64,000 nt of DNA from Devosia sp. (GTDB lineage: Bacteria > Pseudomonadota > Alphaproteobacteria > Rhizobiales > Devosiaceae). How positions within the stretch are numbered: position 1 is the stretch's first letter; every line of letters starts with the position of its first letter. Of the stretch, positions 62,485 to 64,000 are shown piece by piece. The stretch is from NCBI RefSeq assembly GCF_025809055.1, contig NZ_CP075529.1, positions 2,777,501-2,841,500 on the forward strand, given 5' to 3'. A program made the position numbers and the translations under genes. Below the pieces are notes generated by a model, which was not told where the DNA came from, did not search any database, and was given only the letters and a program-made list of their open reading frames with translations.

Positions 62485-62511
62485 AGCCCCCGGATCATTC
62501 CGGGGGCTTTT
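62485..62511 (+). terminator. Terminator after mrcA
   Basis: A 10-bp stem AGCCCCCGGA (62485-62494) / TCCGGGGGCT (62499-62508) around TCAT, followed by TTTTGCTTG. A short repeat unit (CCCTCATCCGTGAGGGGCGA, 62401-62420) lies between the stop and the terminator. The inverse strand may also serve the convergent L,D-transpeptidase gene. Confidence 0.9.
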
Positions 62512-62543
62512 GCTTGCGCAGATGTGTTCGGCTGGTTTTGCGG

Positions 62544-63230
62544 CTACAGCACCACGATCGGCGCGCCATTGGGCACGCGGTCATGCAGGTCGATGATGTC
62601 GTGGAACAATAGGCGCACGCAGCCGCTGGACACGGCCTTGCCGATCGAGGCGACATCCATGGTGCCATGCACGCGATAGAGCGTGTCGCGATTGCCCTGA
62701 TGGATGTAGAGCGCGCGGGCGCCCAGGGCGTTGAGCAGGCCCGGCGGCTGGCCACGGCGGTAGATTTCCAGTTCCGGCTGCCGCTCGATCATCTCGGCGG
62801 GCGGCGTCCAGACCGGCCATTTGCGCTTATAGGCGATATGGCCCTTGCCGCTCCATTCAAACCCGGCGCGGCCCAGGCCCACGCCATAGCGCATGGCCCG
62901 TCCATTGGGCATGGTCCAGTAGAGGAAGTAATTGGCGGTATCGACCACCACCGTGCCCTCCGGCTGGCCGGTGACATTGTCCACTTCCTGGCGCCAGAAC
63001 ATGGGCGGCATCATCGAAATGTCGGCGGCCGGCACAAAATAATCTTCGTTGGGCAGGGCCGCGTATTGCGCCAACACGTCCGGCGGCACGGCATTGCGTA
63101 CCGGCTCGGCGGGGTTGGTGATCGGGGTGGTGCCGGTGGTCGTGCATCCGGCAAGGGCGAGGGCGCCCATGCTGGCGAGGCCCGCCAGCAGGGCGCGGCG
63201 CGACAGGGTCGCGGCAGCGATATGAGACAT
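62544..63230 (-). CDS. L,D-transpeptidase (ErfK/YbiS family), lipoprotein
   Basis: A protein of 228 residues. The N-terminus (SRRALLAGLASMGALALAGC) has a twin-arginine-like start and a lipobox, so it is probably a lipoprotein. The YkuD domain starts QPEGTVVVDTANYFLYWTMPNG and ends with the catalytic motif YRVHGTMDVASIGKAVSSGCVRLL, having histidine and cysteine. It makes 3-3 cross-links in peptidoglycan or attaches proteins to it. It is convergent with the PBP1A gene, and both act on the cell wall. Confidence 0.93.
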   Translation of the reverse strand: MSHIAAATLSRRALLAGLASMGALALAGCTTTGTTPITNPAEPVRNAVPPDVLAQYAALPNEDYFVPAADISMMPPMFWRQEVDNVTGQPEGTVVVDTANYFLYWTMPNGRAMRYGVGLGRAGFEWSGKGHIAYKRKWPVWTPPAEMIERQPELEIYRRGQPPGLLNALGARALYIHQGNRDTLYRVHGTMDVASIGKAVSSGCVRLLFHDIIDLHDRVPNGAPIVVL

Positions 63231-63281
63231 GATGATCCTTCGGCCCCGTCGGGGCGCTGAGCAAAGAGGGTGGAGGCGTGC

Positions 63282-63620
63282 TCAGGCTGCCTTGGGTGGC
63301 CGCAGGGGTGTGCGGGCAGGCCAATGGGGATCGGCTGCGGGCTCGTGCCCATAGACCGGCCGGCATTCCGGCGCCGGGGGCAATTGCGGTGCGCTGACGC
63401 CAATGGCGTGATGCGGGCCGCAGGGCATGACGATCCCCGAGCCCAGGTCGATATTGCCGCGCTGCACCTGCACCACAACCGGTATGGCGACATTGTTTTC
63501 GTCGACATGGTTCAGCACCACGATCGGCGTCGACACATAGCGATGCGCATGCGCCAGACTGGTCCCGGCGAGGGACGCAAAGGCGAAAAGGATCGCAATG
63601 AGGGGCAGGAGGCGACGCAT
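63282..63620 (-). CDS. Small secreted protein of unknown function
   Basis: A protein of 112 residues with a signal peptide (RLLPLIAILFAFASLAGTSLAHA). The mature part is proline- and histidine-rich: HRYVSTPIVVLNHVDENNVAIPVVVQVQRGNIDLGSGIVMPCGPHHAIGVSAP. It may bind a metal or stay in the periplasm; nothing is certain. It lies 51 bp before the L,D-transpeptidase gene on the same strand and may be co-transcribed with it. Confidence 0.65.
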   Translation of the reverse strand: MRRLLPLIAILFAFASLAGTSLAHAHRYVSTPIVVLNHVDENNVAIPVVVQVQRGNIDLGSGIVMPCGPHHAIGVSAPQLPPAPECRPVYGHEPAADPHWPARTPLRPPKAA

Positions 63621-63670
63621 GCCAATCTGTTAGGACAGCAAATGCGGCAGCAAAGCGGCAGGCCTGGACT

Positions 63671-64000
63671 TCATCCCGCCGAACCGGGCTTCTGCCAGCT
63701 CATCAGCTCGCGACCGTGTGCTTTCAGCCACGCCCGGCCGCGTTCCATATCCGGCAAGGTCCGGCGCACCACTGCCCAGAAGGCATCGGAATGGTTCATC
63801 TCGATGAGATGGGCCACTTCATGGGCGGCCACATAATCCAGTACATGCGCAGGCGCCAGGATCAACCGCCAATTGTAGTTGATGGTGCCTGTGCTCGAAC
63901 AGGACCCCCAGCGGCTCGACTGGCTGCGCAGCCGCACCTGGCGCACGCTGACCCCGAGGCGCGTCGCGTGGTGGATGCTGCGCTGTTCGAGATCGGCCTG
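63671..64000 (-). CDS. YgjP-like M48-type metallopeptidase (DUF45), C-terminal part (cut by window edge)
   Basis: The minus-strand frame is open to the window edge, giving 109 residues of the C-terminal part. RLRSQSSRWGSCSSTGTINYNWRLILAPAHVLDYVAAHEVAHLIEMNHSDAFWAVV is the DUF45 signature with the zinc site HEVAHL and the third histidine in MNHSDAFW. Bacterial YgjP/UPF-type members are thought to be metal-dependent hydrolases. The N-terminal part lies outside the window. Confidence 0.88.
   Translation of the reverse strand, partial: QADLEQRSIHHATRLGVSVRQVRLRSQSSRWGSCSSTGTINYNWRLILAPAHVLDYVAAHEVAHLIEMNHSDAFWAVVRRTLPDMERGRAWLKAHGRELMSWQKPGSAG

Overview
The window looks like a chromosomal segment from a GC-rich alphaproteobacterium of the Hyphomicrobiales (Rhizobiales) type. 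A Devosia-like genome is my best guess, but that is an inference from gene content, not a database match. The evidence is an Irr-type Fur regulator beside fabA-fabB, a RegB/RegA (ActS/ActR) redox pair, a RutR regulator, a mutM/ubiE/ubiB/dut neighbourhood, and a dnaA-dnaN-recF-gyrB block. Six GANTC (CcrM-type) sites are packed upstream of dnaA.

Layout. (1) 1-2706: the end of a sugar-type ABC uptake operon (permease start and solute-binding protein) with its LacI-family regulator and a striking paired operator. (2) 2818-8609: an iron/siderophore or haem ABC system, with three tandem paralogous binding proteins divergent from two FecCD-type permeases and an ATPase. A fourth paralogue lies at 33677-34594. 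(3) 8736-13522: tRNA-Ser(GGA), msrA, an STT3-like membrane protein, and an ArsR plus SRPBCC pair with an operator over its promoter. A 620-bp gene-free stretch full of palindromic repeats follows. (4) 14431-26795: a pyrimidine reductive-catabolism and uptake cluster. RutR stands opposite an omega-aminotransferase, CoA-acylating methylmalonate/malonate-semialdehyde dehydrogenase, N-carbamoyl-amino-acid hydrolase, dihydropyrimidinase and a four-gene NitT/TauT-type ABC transporter. A near-consensus RutR box sits between them. A DUF559 nuclease gene has been placed inside the operon between two 44-bp direct repeats.

(5) 27019-33488: a beta-CASP RNase-like protein, the RegB/RegA redox two-component system, small conserved proteins, an alpha/beta hydrolase, and infC, which very probably starts at ATT. 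(6) 34641-40244: eight co-directional genes of mixed small-molecule function (arylamine N-acetyltransferase, YdeI-like, DUF1697, ribokinase, DUF3237, FAD monooxygenase, YCII, GGCT). (7) 40353-48707: irr, fabA-fabB, a ThiF/MoeB-like E1 enzyme, dut, lipoprotein, ubiB, ubiE and mutM. (8) 48971-57077: rpsT, an 896-bp gene-free region rich in GANTC, then dnaA, dnaN, recF and gyrB. (9) 57173-64000: a ClpP-like secreted protein, a luciferase-like oxidoreductase, PBP1A with an unusual C-terminal repeat tail, an L,D-transpeptidase and the start of a YgjP-like metalloprotease.

How the parts work together. The pyrimidine cluster encodes every step from dihydrouracil to acetyl-CoA, plus uptake. The first enzyme (dihydropyrimidine dehydrogenase) is not in the window. 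The iron system has more binding proteins than permeases, which suggests several ligands feeding one membrane channel. Several families of short palindromic repeats are scattered between genes and even inside operons (ATPase-permease, dnaN-recF). No transposase, prophage or CRISPR array was seen.
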